A stretch of DNA of 64,000 bases, from the NCBI GenBank assembly GCA_964522165.1, contig CAZFVV010000008.1, forward strand, positions 1 through 64,000. Direction: 5' to 3'. Numbering within the stretch: the first letter of the stretch is position 1; each line of letters starts with the position of its first letter. Below are positions 33,697-43,111 of this stretch, piece by piece. Position numbers and translations under genes: made by a program. The notes beneath the pieces were generated by a model that ran no database searches, had not been told where the DNA came from, and was given only the letters and a program-made list of their open reading frames with translations. The stretch comes from JABWBP01 sp964522165. GTDB lineage: Bacteria > Calditrichota > Calditrichia > RBG-13-44-9 > J075.

Positions 33697-35127
33697 GTGA
33701 AAAATATCCCCTTTGGAAACCGCAAATTTTTTAAAAACCATCTATATTTGCTTTCCTTAGCGCTTTCTTTTGCGGCCCTTTTTTCCTTCTGTAATACTTC
33801 AAAATCCGCTCCCGCTACAGGTTGGGATCGCGTTCCTTTAATACTCAAAGAAATTGTTCCTCCGGAATTTCCGGACCGGGATTTTGACATAACCGCTTAC
33901 GGGGCGGTGGGCGACGGCAAAACCGACTGCACCGAAGCCTTCCGGAAAGCGATTGACGCCTGTAATGCCGCGGGCGGCGGGCGGGTAGTGGCGCCGGCGG
34001 GTATTTTTTTAACCGGCGCGATTCATCTGAAGAGCAATGTGAACCTCCATGTAACCCCAAACGCCACCATCCTGTTCAACCAGGATCCCAAACATTACCT
34101 CCCCGTGGTTCTTACCCGCTTTGAAGGGGTGGAATGCCTGAATTACTCCCCCTTCATTTATGCTTATGAACAGGAAAACATTGCCATTACCGGCAGCGGA
34201 ACCCTGGATGGGCAGGCAAGCGAGGATAACTGGTGGTCCTGGAAAGGCCGGAAAGAATACGGATGGGAGCATGGAGAACCCAATGGCGACCACGATACCA
34301 AAAGACTTTACCAGATGCCGGAAGACGGCGTCCCGGTGGAAGAGAGGGTTTTTGGCGAAGGCAGTTATCTGCGCCCCAATTTTATTCAACCCTATAGATG
34401 CAAAAACATATTGATTGACAGCGTAAACATCAAACGCTCCCCGATGTGGGTGATTCACCCGGTGCTCTGCGAAAATGTCACCGTTCGGAATGTCTCAGTT
34501 ATCAGCCACGGCCCCAACAATGACGGCTGCAATCCGGAATCGTCGCGAAATGTCTTGATCCAAAACTGTTACTTCGATACCGGTGATGATTGCATTGCCA
34601 TCAAGTCAGGCCGGAATGCCGATGGCCGGCGGGTGGACGTGGCCAGTGAGAATATCATCATCCGGGGATGCACCATGAAGGATGGGCACGGGGGGGTGGT
34701 CATCGGCAGCGAAATGTCCGGAAATGTGCGCAATGTTTTTGCGGAAGATTGCGTGATGGACAGCCCGAACCTGGACCGGGCGCTGCGCATCAAAACCAAT
34801 TCCCTGCGCGGGGGGGTGGTGGAGCATATTTACTTACGCAATATTACCGTTGGAGAGGTAAGCGATGCGGTTATTACCATCAATTTTAACTATAGCGAAG
34901 GCGACGTCGGCCAACACACTCCCGTTGTTCGCGACATTTATGTAAGCAATGTCACCAGCCGCAAAAGCAGGTATGTAATATCTTTGAACGGGTATGAACG
35001 TTCCCCGGTTACCAACCTTAATGTTGTTGACTGCCGGTTTGAGGGGGTGCGGGAGGGGAACAAGCTCCGGCACTACAAGAACCTGAATATGAAAAACGTG
35101 TACATTAACGGCCAATTGCAAAATTGA
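33697..35127 (+). CDS. GH28 polygalacturonase family protein
   Basis: A 476-aa exported right-handed parallel beta-helix hydrolase of family GH28 that cleaves alpha-1,4-galacturonan. The signal region ends 'FAALFSFC' (possible lipobox). The catalytic block is clear: 'NDGCNPESS', 'DTGDDCIAIKSGR' (the DD pair) and 'GHGGVVIGSEMSG' (catalytic-site His), followed by 'RALRIKTNS' (RIK motif). 'DFDITAYGAVGDGKTDCTEA' is the usual front of bacterial members. The start is GTG. It is immediately followed by the TonB receptor gene, whose start lies 17 bp past the stop. Confidence 0.93.
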   Translation: MKNIPFGNRKFFKNHLYLLSLALSFAALFSFCNTSKSAPATGWDRVPLILKEIVPPEFPDRDFDITAYGAVGDGKTDCTEAFRKAIDACNAAGGGRVVAPAGIFLTGAIHLKSNVNLHVTPNATILFNQDPKHYLPVVLTRFEGVECLNYSPFIYAYEQENIAITGSGTLDGQASEDNWWSWKGRKEYGWEHGEPNGDHDTKRLYQMPEDGVPVEERVFGEGSYLRPNFIQPYRCKNILIDSVNIKRSPMWVIHPVLCENVTVRNVSVISHGPNNDGCNPESSRNVLIQNCYFDTGDDCIAIKSGRNADGRRVDVASENIIIRGCTMKDGHGGVVIGSEMSGNVRNVFAEDCVMDSPNLDRALRIKTNSLRGGVVEHIYLRNITVGEVSDAVITINFNYSEGDVGQHTPVVRDIYVSNVTSRKSRYVISLNGYERSPVTNLNVVDCRFEGVREGNKLRHYKNLNMKNVYINGQLQN

Positions 35128-35144
35128 CTAAAACAGGATTGGAT

Positions 35145-38087
35145 ATGGTAAACATGCCTTTACCGCGGTGTGTGAATGAAAGATGGCGCGCTCCTGTCGG
35201 CAGGCTACGTTATCTATTGCTGCTTGCCAGGTATACTCTATTGGTTGCGCTTACGATGTTTATGGGTTTGGGCACGCTCTCCGCTCAAACGGTCGGGAAA
35301 CTGGCCGGAACTGTGACGGCGGCCGGAACCGCTGAGCCGCTGGTGGGGGCAAACATAGAAATTGTCGGGGAAAGGATGGGAGCGGCTACCGATATAGATG
35401 GTGTATATTACATCTTGAATATTCCCCCGGGGAAATATGAGCTTCAGGCGAGCATGATCGGTTTTAAGACGATGAAGGTGCTCGATGTTATTGTAAATGC
35501 CGGAAGAACGACCACAATATATTTCAAGCTTGAAGTGGAGGCAATTGAGGGAGAAGAGGTGGTTGTGGTAGCGGAGCGGCCCGATGTGGAGCGGGATAAG
35601 ACCTCCACCAGCGCCATTGTGCGCTTCGATGATGTGCAGATGCTGCCGGGCGTGAGAGATATCGGCGACGTGCTGAACCTCACCGCCGACGTTATTGACG
35701 GGCACTTCCGGGGAGGGCGCGAGGGCGAGGAATATTATACCCTGCAAGGGATGGGAATTGTCAATCCGCTGGATAACTCTTCGGCTTTTCTGCCCATTAT
35801 GAGCGGCGTTGAGGAAGTGGAAGTGATCACCAGCGGATTCGGCGCTCAATACGGCAATGCGCAATCCGGGGTGGTGAATATTTCAATGAAAGAGGGAGAC
35901 CGGCAGGTCTGGAAAACCCGGTTTGAAGCCCGCACGCGGGCGCCACAGCGTAAGCATTTCGGGCCGAGCGTATTCGATCCGGAAGCGAATGATTACCTGA
36001 AACTGCTGCTGCAGGATGAAGTCTGGTTAGAAGGAGATCCCAATGCCAGCCAAACACAGCCGTATTATGGAGCGATGGCTTCGGGACTCACGAGCAGTTT
36101 TGCGGGAGATACGACTGTGCAGCTTGCCGTGGCGCAAATGCTTTGGGAGCAATCCAGAAGAGACTTAGGAAGAATCTACGGCAATGGTGTTGATTATTCC
36201 CTGGAAGCTGCGATGGGAGGGCCCATCAATGACAGAATGAGAATGTTCCTGGCCTTACGCTCAAACCGGCAAAACCCGGTTTTTCCGACGGAACAATCGG
36301 ATGCCGAGTATCAAGTGATGGGGAACGTGGTTACGGATCTGAGTGACAAAATGGCGCTGCACATCAGCGGCGGATATACGCATCAAAACGATAATTTCTT
36401 TTCAAGCTCAAACAGCGTCAGCGGTTATCAACAATGGCTGTGGGACAGGATTACCAGCATCCGCCAGAGAAAAAGGATCAACACCCAAATCGGGGCGCGC
36501 CTCGTCAATACCATCAGTCCCAGCACCTTTTTCGAATTGAAACTGAACACCCTCTTCACAAACAACACCATCGGCGCTACTCCCGTGCCGGACGTACTTC
36601 CCGATTCGGTAGATTTTAACTGGGTGGTCGGTACTATCTCCTATCCGAATAACAATTCCCCGGACCGCCTCGACTATCAAATCGGGTATGATACGTTCAA
36701 TAAAGAGAAAACCCGCACCATATCATTCGAGGGCATATTTACCAGCCAGGTTACCAATTCTCACTTGCTCAACTCCGGCGTGCAGGTTAACTCTTACCTC
36801 ATCGATGTAGCGAATTTCTTGAACGTACGATCGAACCGGGAACTTGAGCACTACACCGCACACCCATTCGAGGCCGCCGCTTATGCTCAGGACAAAATGG
36901 AATTTGCCGGCATGATTGCCAATGTAGGGCTGCGCTTCGACTTATGGTACTCCGGAGCAGATTATTATACCGATCCTTTTACACCCTTTGGGGATCCCGA
37001 CTCCCTGGGTCGATTCGATCCGTCAAATGGCCAAACGGAAGAACCGCCCGTTTACACCCGCCTGCAACCGCGGCTGGGTTTTTCATTTCCGGTTTCAGTG
37101 AAAACGATTTTTCACCTGAACTACGGCGCTTTCATGCAGCGCCCGCCGTTTCAATACATCGTTTCAACAAGGGTGGGGCAACTCTTGAACAATCCCATTA
37201 TTTTGGGGAATCCGCGGCTTGAGCCGGAAACAACCAACAGCTATGATATTGGGGTAGTACAGGCGCTGGGAGACGGATTTACCCTGGACGTCAGCGGGTA
37301 CTACAAGGACGTCAAAAACCTGATCCAACAGGCGGATTTTATTGATGAAAGAGCCGGTTACCTGGTCAGCTCCTATTTCAATCTTGATTATGCCGATATT
37401 CGCGGGTTCAGGGTAACGTTGAGCAAGAGACGAGGGGCGCTTACCGGTTCCATCAATTACCAATACGGTTACGCAACCGGCAAAAGCGCCACCGCCACCG
37501 CCGCTACTCCAATTTTCAACCGTGATACATTAAGCGTTGTTACAACTGACCTGACAAATGTGCCGACGCGCGATATCCTCTTGGATTTTGACCGCACTCA
37601 TAATTTGGTTATCACCGCCGGTTATGAAACCCGGCAAGATTGGGGGCCGTCCATTTTTGGCTTCAAGTTATTCGGAGACATGAATGCTTCGATATATTCT
37701 TTAATCCGCAGCGGCAGGCCCTATACCTCTCCTTCCGATATCAGGCTCATTAATGTGGAGCGTGCGCCGATGGAATATAACACCGATTTCAGGCTGTCTA
37801 AGGCAGTGCGAAATTTCTTGGGTGTGCACGCGGTTTTCTACATGGAAGTGTTCAACCTGTTCGATAATAAAACCCTCAATTACGATTATCTCTTCGACAG
37901 GCCCACACCCACCAACCCCAACCTTCCCCTGCAATATTATGAACAGTATCCTGTTGATGATAAGGAAAATGGCATCCGGTATTGGTGGGACAAGGGAAGG
38001 CAGGGACCCTTTAGCGTGGATCAGTCGTTTTTAATTTACAGCAATCAGCCGAGGTCTTTCAACTTCGGACTTATCTTCGAGTTTTAG
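35145..38087 (+). CDS. TonB-dependent outer-membrane receptor with carboxypeptidase-regulatory-like domain
   Basis: A 980-aa outer-membrane transporter. After a signal peptide (to about residue 45, 'GTLSAQ') comes a CarboxypepD_reg-like beta-sandwich ('GTVTAAGTAEPLVGANIEIVG', cut at family pattern, and 'YYILNIPPGKYELQA'). A plug domain follows ('LQGMGIVNPLDNSSAFLPIM', 'EVITSGFGAQYGNAQSGVVN'), then a long beta-barrel ending in aromatic F ('FNFGLIFEF'). The start at 35145 is supported by AGGA at 35135-35138; a TTG at 35124 overlapping the GH28 stop is less likely. Next to pectin hydrolases, it likely imports oligogalacturonides or captures them with the downstream secreted partner. Confidence 0.9.
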   Translation: MVNMPLPRCVNERWRAPVGRLRYLLLLARYTLLVALTMFMGLGTLSAQTVGKLAGTVTAAGTAEPLVGANIEIVGERMGAATDIDGVYYILNIPPGKYELQASMIGFKTMKVLDVIVNAGRTTTIYFKLEVEAIEGEEVVVVAERPDVERDKTSTSAIVRFDDVQMLPGVRDIGDVLNLTADVIDGHFRGGREGEEYYTLQGMGIVNPLDNSSAFLPIMSGVEEVEVITSGFGAQYGNAQSGVVNISMKEGDRQVWKTRFEARTRAPQRKHFGPSVFDPEANDYLKLLLQDEVWLEGDPNASQTQPYYGAMASGLTSSFAGDTTVQLAVAQMLWEQSRRDLGRIYGNGVDYSLEAAMGGPINDRMRMFLALRSNRQNPVFPTEQSDAEYQVMGNVVTDLSDKMALHISGGYTHQNDNFFSSSNSVSGYQQWLWDRITSIRQRKRINTQIGARLVNTISPSTFFELKLNTLFTNNTIGATPVPDVLPDSVDFNWVVGTISYPNNNSPDRLDYQIGYDTFNKEKTRTISFEGIFTSQVTNSHLLNSGVQVNSYLIDVANFLNVRSNRELEHYTAHPFEAAAYAQDKMEFAGMIANVGLRFDLWYSGADYYTDPFTPFGDPDSLGRFDPSNGQTEEPPVYTRLQPRLGFSFPVSVKTIFHLNYGAFMQRPPFQYIVSTRVGQLLNNPIILGNPRLEPETTNSYDIGVVQALGDGFTLDVSGYYKDVKNLIQQADFIDERAGYLVSSYFNLDYADIRGFRVTLSKRRGALTGSINYQYGYATGKSATATAATPIFNRDTLSVVTTDLTNVPTRDILLDFDRTHNLVITAGYETRQDWGPSIFGFKLFGDMNASIYSLIRSGRPYTSPSDIRLINVERAPMEYNTDFRLSKAVRNFLGVHAVFYMEVFNLFDNKTLNYDYLFDRPTPTNPNLPLQYYEQYPVDDKENGIRYWWDKGRQGPFSVDQSFLIYSNQPRSFNFGLIFEF

Positions 38088-38105
38088 AACAACGGTGAAA
38101 AAGAT

Positions 38106-40322
38106 ATGAATCGTATCAGCATTTTTATTCTTCTGTTGATAATAACAATCGGCGATGGTTATGCGCAGTTGCGTGATTGGCGGGTACACCGGCGCGGAAT
38201 GCTTCATCAGGCGGTGTACAACACCGGGGAATTAGGCAGGGCGTATAATGCCGGAGGTTCTGTACAGCCGAGCAGCCCCTCTATGGAATGGCCTCCTAAT
38301 TCCAGCATGGTGTTAGACCGGGTAAATTACCCCGGCCAGCACAACTCTTTCGGAAGCGGAATCTGGATTGCCGGAACCCGGCCGGGCGGCAGAATCTATA
38401 CGTTTTGCGGCGCGGTATCCAATACCAACGGAGAGCCGGTACCGGTAGTCGGGGTGTATAGCACACCCCTGGAGTTGCAAAGAATAGAGAATTTTCCCGT
38501 TTTGGCGGATGGCGGGCTAAATCCTGCTTATAACCCGGATGAAGCGGAAGAAATAATTATCTCCCGCTGGGATACGCCGGTCGGTGTCCGGGTAGTGCGT
38601 ACCAGCCGCGCATGGAGCTACCCGGGGTACGACAGCTTTATCATCTACGAATACCAGTTCGAAAATGTAACCAGCGATACGATTAGCGATCTGTTTATTA
38701 CCTTCGCGAATACCCTTGCCCCGTCAATGTTCGGTTACCAGCGTAATCATGGTGAATGGTCCGAAGCCAGCTTTCGCGGCCAGCCGCCGGATGGATTGGG
38801 CGATCATTTTGCGCGATACGATCTCAAACGCTGGATGAGTTATAACCACGAGCGCGAGGGCCTTCCCGATCCGGATTTCTTCGATACCTGGTCCACGCCG
38901 GGCAACCGCGGTGGTTTGAATTCACCGCAAGCCGTGGGAATAATGGTGCTCCATTATGATTATGGCCATTTGAGCCGGAGAGATCAAACACAGCAGGTTT
39001 TTCTGGTACCGGCTGATAGCGCGGGAATGTGGGATGAAAACGGCAAAGCGAAGCAGCCTTTTCTGCTCCGCTATGAAAACGGCAATCTCCCCGGGGATAC
39101 AAAAACCGGTACCTGGATGGACCCCACGCTGAGGAGAAAAACATCTATCTGGGAAAGCCCCCTAGATTCAACTCGTTTTGCCGAGCAGTTTGAACCGGAA
39201 CTTTGGGAGTATTGGAAAGGACGCACCAGCAGCTCGGCAAATCTCTCCTGGTGGCAGCCGGTTTCGCGCGGGTATGGTTTTTATCCATATATCCTGCCGC
39301 CGGGGGAAACGATGCGGTTTTCGGTAGCAGAGCTTGCCGGCTATGGACCGGGAGTGGCGGGTGACCGGGTGTACACCGATCTTGGCGGAACCGTTCGCGC
39401 CGGCGTTGACGCGGGTTTTATGTTCAGCCCCATCCCAAGTTGGTACGACACGCTGCAATATGATTTTTTAGGAAGCAAGAATTACATCGGAAGTACCTAT
39501 CTGCAAAATCATCCCCTGCCCTGGTATGTGGCGCCGGGCGTGGTCTCGATACGGGATGTCGCCGACCGGGCCATTGAAATGTACACCGGGCGTCCTTTGG
39601 CAAAGTACGACTCGCTGCAATATAAACCGGAGGAAGAAGAGCCCACCGGGCGATATAACACCATCCCCATTCCGTTTCCGGCCCCAATGATTCGTATTGA
39701 AGATACCAAAGCTGCTGCAAACCAAATCATTTGGGGGCCGCAGGTAGAGTCCTTTGATTCGCCGCGGCTTCATGCCCCCTTCAGCCATTACGAAGTGCTG
39801 CGCGCTCCGCATCCGTTGGGTCCCTGGACGGTTATAGATTCCGTATTCCCCGGCGATCCGCAATATTTCAGCAATGGAGAATATACTGTTGTCGATCCAG
39901 AGAGCAATCTCGGTGATAATGTGGCTTATGCGGTTGTCTCCGTGGATCAACTCGGTGGGAGGAGCGGCATGACCAACCTGACCACCCATGAGACCCAGGC
40001 GCCCCCTGCCGAAACACTTGGTAAAGTGTATGTAATTCCTAATCCGCTCATCGTTACCAGCGGTTTAACCGGATCCGATCCGGGGGGAGAAATCGGCGAC
40101 CGGATTCAGTTTGTGGGGTTGACCAAACGCTGCACTATCCGGATTTTCTCCTATGCCGGCCAGTTGATCAGAACCATTGAGCATGAACAAGAAACCTACG
40201 GTAATCCCTGGTATCAGCTTAGCATCAATAACCAGATCATCGCTTCCGGCATTTATTACTTTGTGGTAGAAGACCGTGAAAGCGGCGTAAAATCCAACGG
40301 CAAGTTTGCGGTTATTCATTAA
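38106..40322 (+). CDS. Secreted protein, TonB-receptor partner, with C-terminal sorting-like domain
   Basis: A 738-aa exported protein (signal peptide to residue ~20, 'GDGYAQ'). I recognise the layout of large secreted proteins encoded next to TonB receptors in Calditrichota-like genomes, but not a fold: 'GNRGGLNSPQAVGIMVLHYD', 'SPRLHAPFSHYEVLRAP' and 'NVAYAVVSVDQLGGRSG' (a fibronectin-III-like stretch). The last ~90 residues ('GKVYVIPNPLIV', 'CTIRIFSYAGQLIRTIEHE', 'IASGIYYFVVEDRESG') match a T9SS-type sorting domain without the NYPNPFNP box. There are 18 bp between it and the receptor gene. Possible substrate-binding or scaffold role. Confidence 0.7.
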   Translation: MNRISIFILLLIITIGDGYAQLRDWRVHRRGMLHQAVYNTGELGRAYNAGGSVQPSSPSMEWPPNSSMVLDRVNYPGQHNSFGSGIWIAGTRPGGRIYTFCGAVSNTNGEPVPVVGVYSTPLELQRIENFPVLADGGLNPAYNPDEAEEIIISRWDTPVGVRVVRTSRAWSYPGYDSFIIYEYQFENVTSDTISDLFITFANTLAPSMFGYQRNHGEWSEASFRGQPPDGLGDHFARYDLKRWMSYNHEREGLPDPDFFDTWSTPGNRGGLNSPQAVGIMVLHYDYGHLSRRDQTQQVFLVPADSAGMWDENGKAKQPFLLRYENGNLPGDTKTGTWMDPTLRRKTSIWESPLDSTRFAEQFEPELWEYWKGRTSSSANLSWWQPVSRGYGFYPYILPPGETMRFSVAELAGYGPGVAGDRVYTDLGGTVRAGVDAGFMFSPIPSWYDTLQYDFLGSKNYIGSTYLQNHPLPWYVAPGVVSIRDVADRAIEMYTGRPLAKYDSLQYKPEEEEPTGRYNTIPIPFPAPMIRIEDTKAAANQIIWGPQVESFDSPRLHAPFSHYEVLRAPHPLGPWTVIDSVFPGDPQYFSNGEYTVVDPESNLGDNVAYAVVSVDQLGGRSGMTNLTTHETQAPPAETLGKVYVIPNPLIVTSGLTGSDPGGEIGDRIQFVGLTKRCTIRIFSYAGQLIRTIEHEQETYGNPWYQLSINNQIIASGIYYFVVEDRESGVKSNGKFAVIH

Positions 40323-40380
40323 ATCTACATTAAGAGTTTGAGAGACAAATGCAGCAGTTGAGGCTAAGCCAGTTTTTAAC

Positions 40381-40458
40381 ATCCCCCCTGCCCCCCTTCA
40401 AAGGGGGGAATTGGAGTGTGCAAGCTGGAATCCCCCCTTTGAAGGGGGGCAGGGGGAT
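40381..40458. repeat. 78-bp inverted-repeat element with self-palindromic arms
   Basis: Left arm 40381-40412 and right arm 40429-40458 are ~30-bp near-perfect inverted copies. Each arm is itself palindromic (CCCCCCTTCAAAGGGGGG and its complement), separated by a 16-bp centre. The layout is like a miniature mobile palindrome. It lies 47 bp before the first PorV-like gene and might influence its expression or act as a terminator for the upstream gene. Confidence 0.8.
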
Positions 40459-40505
40459 GTCAAATAGTTACCAAATAAATCACGATAACCGAATGGTAAC
40501 AAATT

Positions 40506-41549
40506 ATGGATCTCATCAAAATGAAAACCACGCTTCCCGTGCTTATTATAGCGACCGTTTTTTTTAATTCCTCTGTGTCGTACGCCCAGAAGGTGGGAAG
40601 CACTTCCATGCAGTTTTTGAAAGTGATGCCCTGCGCGCGCGCCACCGCTCTTGGCGAAGCCTATACCGTGTGGGCAACCGGCGCAGAGGCGATTTTCTGG
40701 AATCCGGCCGGGCTTGCCAGGGTCGATAATATGGAATTCTCTACTACTTATGTTAACTGGCTGTTCGATGCGCAGCAGGGCGCATTTTCCTACGCATTGG
40801 AGATTCCCCGGTTCGGAGCCTTCGGCTTGCAGATCCAGTACGTTGATTTCGGTGAATTTGAGGAAACCAGCAACGAACGCCCCTATATTAATAATCCCGA
40901 TAACCCGGGAATTACCGGAAGAACTTTTCAGCCGTTTAGTTATCTCATTGGAATATCTTATGCGCGCTACCTGACAGATAAATTTTCACTGGGTATCAGC
41001 GTGAAATATGCGCATGAATCCTTGTACAACGGCCAAAGGGTAACTGCCCAGGTGCGACAGGGTGTGTTTGAAGAGGTAAACACCTGGGCGAACGGCCTGC
41101 TGTTCGATTTCGGAATCCGCTATTACACCGGTTTTCGCTCTGTTCATATCGGCGCTGCGGTGCAAAACTTCGGTGGAGATGTGAAATATGCCAAAGAATC
41201 GAATCCTGTTCCGCTGCTGTTTCGATTTGGCATTAGCGCGGATGTAATCGGCTCCGAAGCGCTCTTACGCTCCGGGCTCAAAGAGAGCCGGCTCAGTGTG
41301 GCGTCAGATATCTTCCATCCCAACGATTACGCGCAGCAAATACATGTTGGGGTGGAATATGAGTATGGAGGTTTGCTGGCGCTGCGGGGCGGGTATAAAT
41401 TTAATTACGATTTCGACGGGATAACCTTCGGAGTCGGCCTCAAACACGCCCTGGAGGGATTGCGGCTGTCGGCAGATTATAGTTACGGAGCCATGGGTAC
41501 CTATCTCGGAAACGTTCAACGAATTAGTTTAGGAATTGGCCTGCCATGA
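40506..41549 (+). CDS. PorV/PorQ-like outer-membrane protein
   Basis: A 347-aa beta-barrel protein with a signal peptide ending 'VSYAQ' and the PorV/PorQ (UPF0164-type) N-terminal pattern 'KVGSTSMQFLKVMPCARATA' followed by 'AEAIFWNPAGLARV'. The remainder is alternating beta-strands ending 'NVQRISLGIGLP'. PorV is the T9SS outer-membrane shuttle that hands folded cargo to the attachment complex. Family members encoded beside CTD-bearing proteins often serve dedicated cargo. A second in-frame ATG at 40521 is an equally good start. The stop overlaps the next gene by 4 bp. Confidence 0.82.
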   Translation: MDLIKMKTTLPVLIIATVFFNSSVSYAQKVGSTSMQFLKVMPCARATALGEAYTVWATGAEAIFWNPAGLARVDNMEFSTTYVNWLFDAQQGAFSYALEIPRFGAFGLQIQYVDFGEFEETSNERPYINNPDNPGITGRTFQPFSYLIGISYARYLTDKFSLGISVKYAHESLYNGQRVTAQVRQGVFEEVNTWANGLLFDFGIRYYTGFRSVHIGAAVQNFGGDVKYAKESNPVPLLFRFGISADVIGSEALLRSGLKESRLSVASDIFHPNDYAQQIHVGVEYEYGGLLALRGGYKFNYDFDGITFGVGLKHALEGLRLSADYSYGAMGTYLGNVQRISLGIGLP

Positions 41550-43030
41550 AAAAGTTAAAGATCATAGCGAGAGTATCGAGTTTTTGCATCATCGCGATTT
41601 TTCTTATGCAGCCGCTTACCGCACAGGGGTACGGCGGAGCGCTGACATTTCAGGGACTTGATAACTTTTCGCTGCATTCTGCCGGGTCAAGAGCCATGGG
41701 AGGCGTGACGGTTGGCGTAAAACAAGATATCGGGTTGATGTTCCAGAATCCGGCGACCCTGCAATCGCTCCAGGGAATACAAATATCGCTCGGCGGGCAA
41801 ATATCGTCATCGGACTTAGAGCAAGAGCAAAACTATGCGCCGGTGAGATATTATTCGAACCTTAGCCTTCTCCTGGAAGGGCTGACCGCTTACATTCCCG
41901 ATCCGGATACCAGTCTCGTCGGTGTTACTGCCCAGGATACGGTACAAAGACCCTTCGATGATATCGGTCCGAACTGGTCGCAATCCAATGATAACAGTTT
42001 GCCTTTGCAGGCGCTGCTGGCCGCGCCGGTATCGTTGGGAAATGTCAAAATCGTTGCCGGAATCGGCGCCGTCAGGTATGCCGACCTGGCGCACTATTAT
42101 CAGAATAATAATGTGCTTTCACCCGGCATCTTATCGCAGCGCCCACTTCCGACACTCCGCCCCACGGATGACAATCCCATTGAAGTGGAATGGCTGCAAA
42201 CGGCGCGCTCCCGCGAAGGTTCGATCAACGGCTATGGTTTTGCGTTAGCGGGGGCGGTGGAAAAGTATAATCTTTCCCTGGGGTTCAGCGGTATGGTTTT
42301 GGATGGAAGCAGCGATGATTATGAACAGGAGCTTGGCCGGGGGAACCTCACGTTTTTTTCCAACGCTTTCCGGATAGATTCCGTTTACAGTAGAGTTACC
42401 AAAACAGGCACATCGGATTACAGCGGTAATGAGTTCACGCTCAGCGGTTTGGTCACCGGCCGTTATGTAAGCATCGGGCTTTCGGTAAAACCGCCGCTAA
42501 CGATTACCCGAACCTACACCATGCAGGTTTCAACCGATACAACCGGCACGCCTGTGCTTTCGACAATTCAGGGTGAGGACAAATTGAAACTTCCCTGGCG
42601 CGGCACAATTGGTCTTTCGCTTACCCCGAAGGAAAATTTGACCGTGGGCCTGGAGTATGATTATCGTCCCTATGAATCCGTTAAATACATCGATTCGGAG
42701 GGAGCAGAGACCTCCCCCTGGCTTGCGGCGTCGCTCTTCCGGGTAGGCGCAGAATACATGGCCGCGCCCTGGCTGGCCCTGCGCGGGGGAATACGGGGGG
42801 AAGCGGAAGTCTTCGAACCGGAAGGCAATCAAATCGTAGGGGACCCGGTGACCTATACGGTGTATTCTGCCGGTATTGGAGTAGCCTTTTCCGGATTGTT
42901 TTTGAACGCTGCGTATGAGTATTCCATGATGAAATATCAGGATACCTGGGCAAGCGCGATCAGCAAAAACAGCGAACAGCAGCATACCATTGTTGTTCAA
43001 CTGGCGTACCGGCTACCCTGGATGCCTTAA
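41546..43030 (+). CDS. Outer-membrane beta-barrel protein (PorV/OmpP1-FadL-like)
   Basis: A 494-aa barrel coupled to the previous gene by an ATGA overlap. The signal peptide ends 'PLTAQG'. The 'NFSLHSAGSRAMGGVTVGVK' and 'IGLMFQNPATLQSLQGIQIS' motifs are the PorV/FadL-type front, where an N-terminal hatch precedes the barrel. Many amphipathic strands follow, ending 'TIVVQLAYRLPWMP'. With the preceding gene it probably forms an outer-membrane pair that supports export or surface attachment of the neighbouring T9SS proteins, or uptake of hydrophobic compounds. I favour the export role because of the neighbours. Confidence 0.75.
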   Translation: MKKLKIIARVSSFCIIAIFLMQPLTAQGYGGALTFQGLDNFSLHSAGSRAMGGVTVGVKQDIGLMFQNPATLQSLQGIQISLGGQISSSDLEQEQNYAPVRYYSNLSLLLEGLTAYIPDPDTSLVGVTAQDTVQRPFDDIGPNWSQSNDNSLPLQALLAAPVSLGNVKIVAGIGAVRYADLAHYYQNNNVLSPGILSQRPLPTLRPTDDNPIEVEWLQTARSREGSINGYGFALAGAVEKYNLSLGFSGMVLDGSSDDYEQELGRGNLTFFSNAFRIDSVYSRVTKTGTSDYSGNEFTLSGLVTGRYVSIGLSVKPPLTITRTYTMQVSTDTTGTPVLSTIQGEDKLKLPWRGTIGLSLTPKENLTVGLEYDYRPYESVKYIDSEGAETSPWLAASLFRVGAEYMAAPWLALRGGIRGEAEVFEPEGNQIVGDPVTYTVYSAGIGVAFSGLFLNAAYEYSMMKYQDTWASAISKNSEQQHTIVVQLAYRLPWMP

Positions 43031-43111
43031 AAAGATTCGCCATGAAAAGAGGTTTATTACCCCAAATTATGATCGGATCCATATCCGTAAACTTATAACA
43101 GGAGGTGTATC

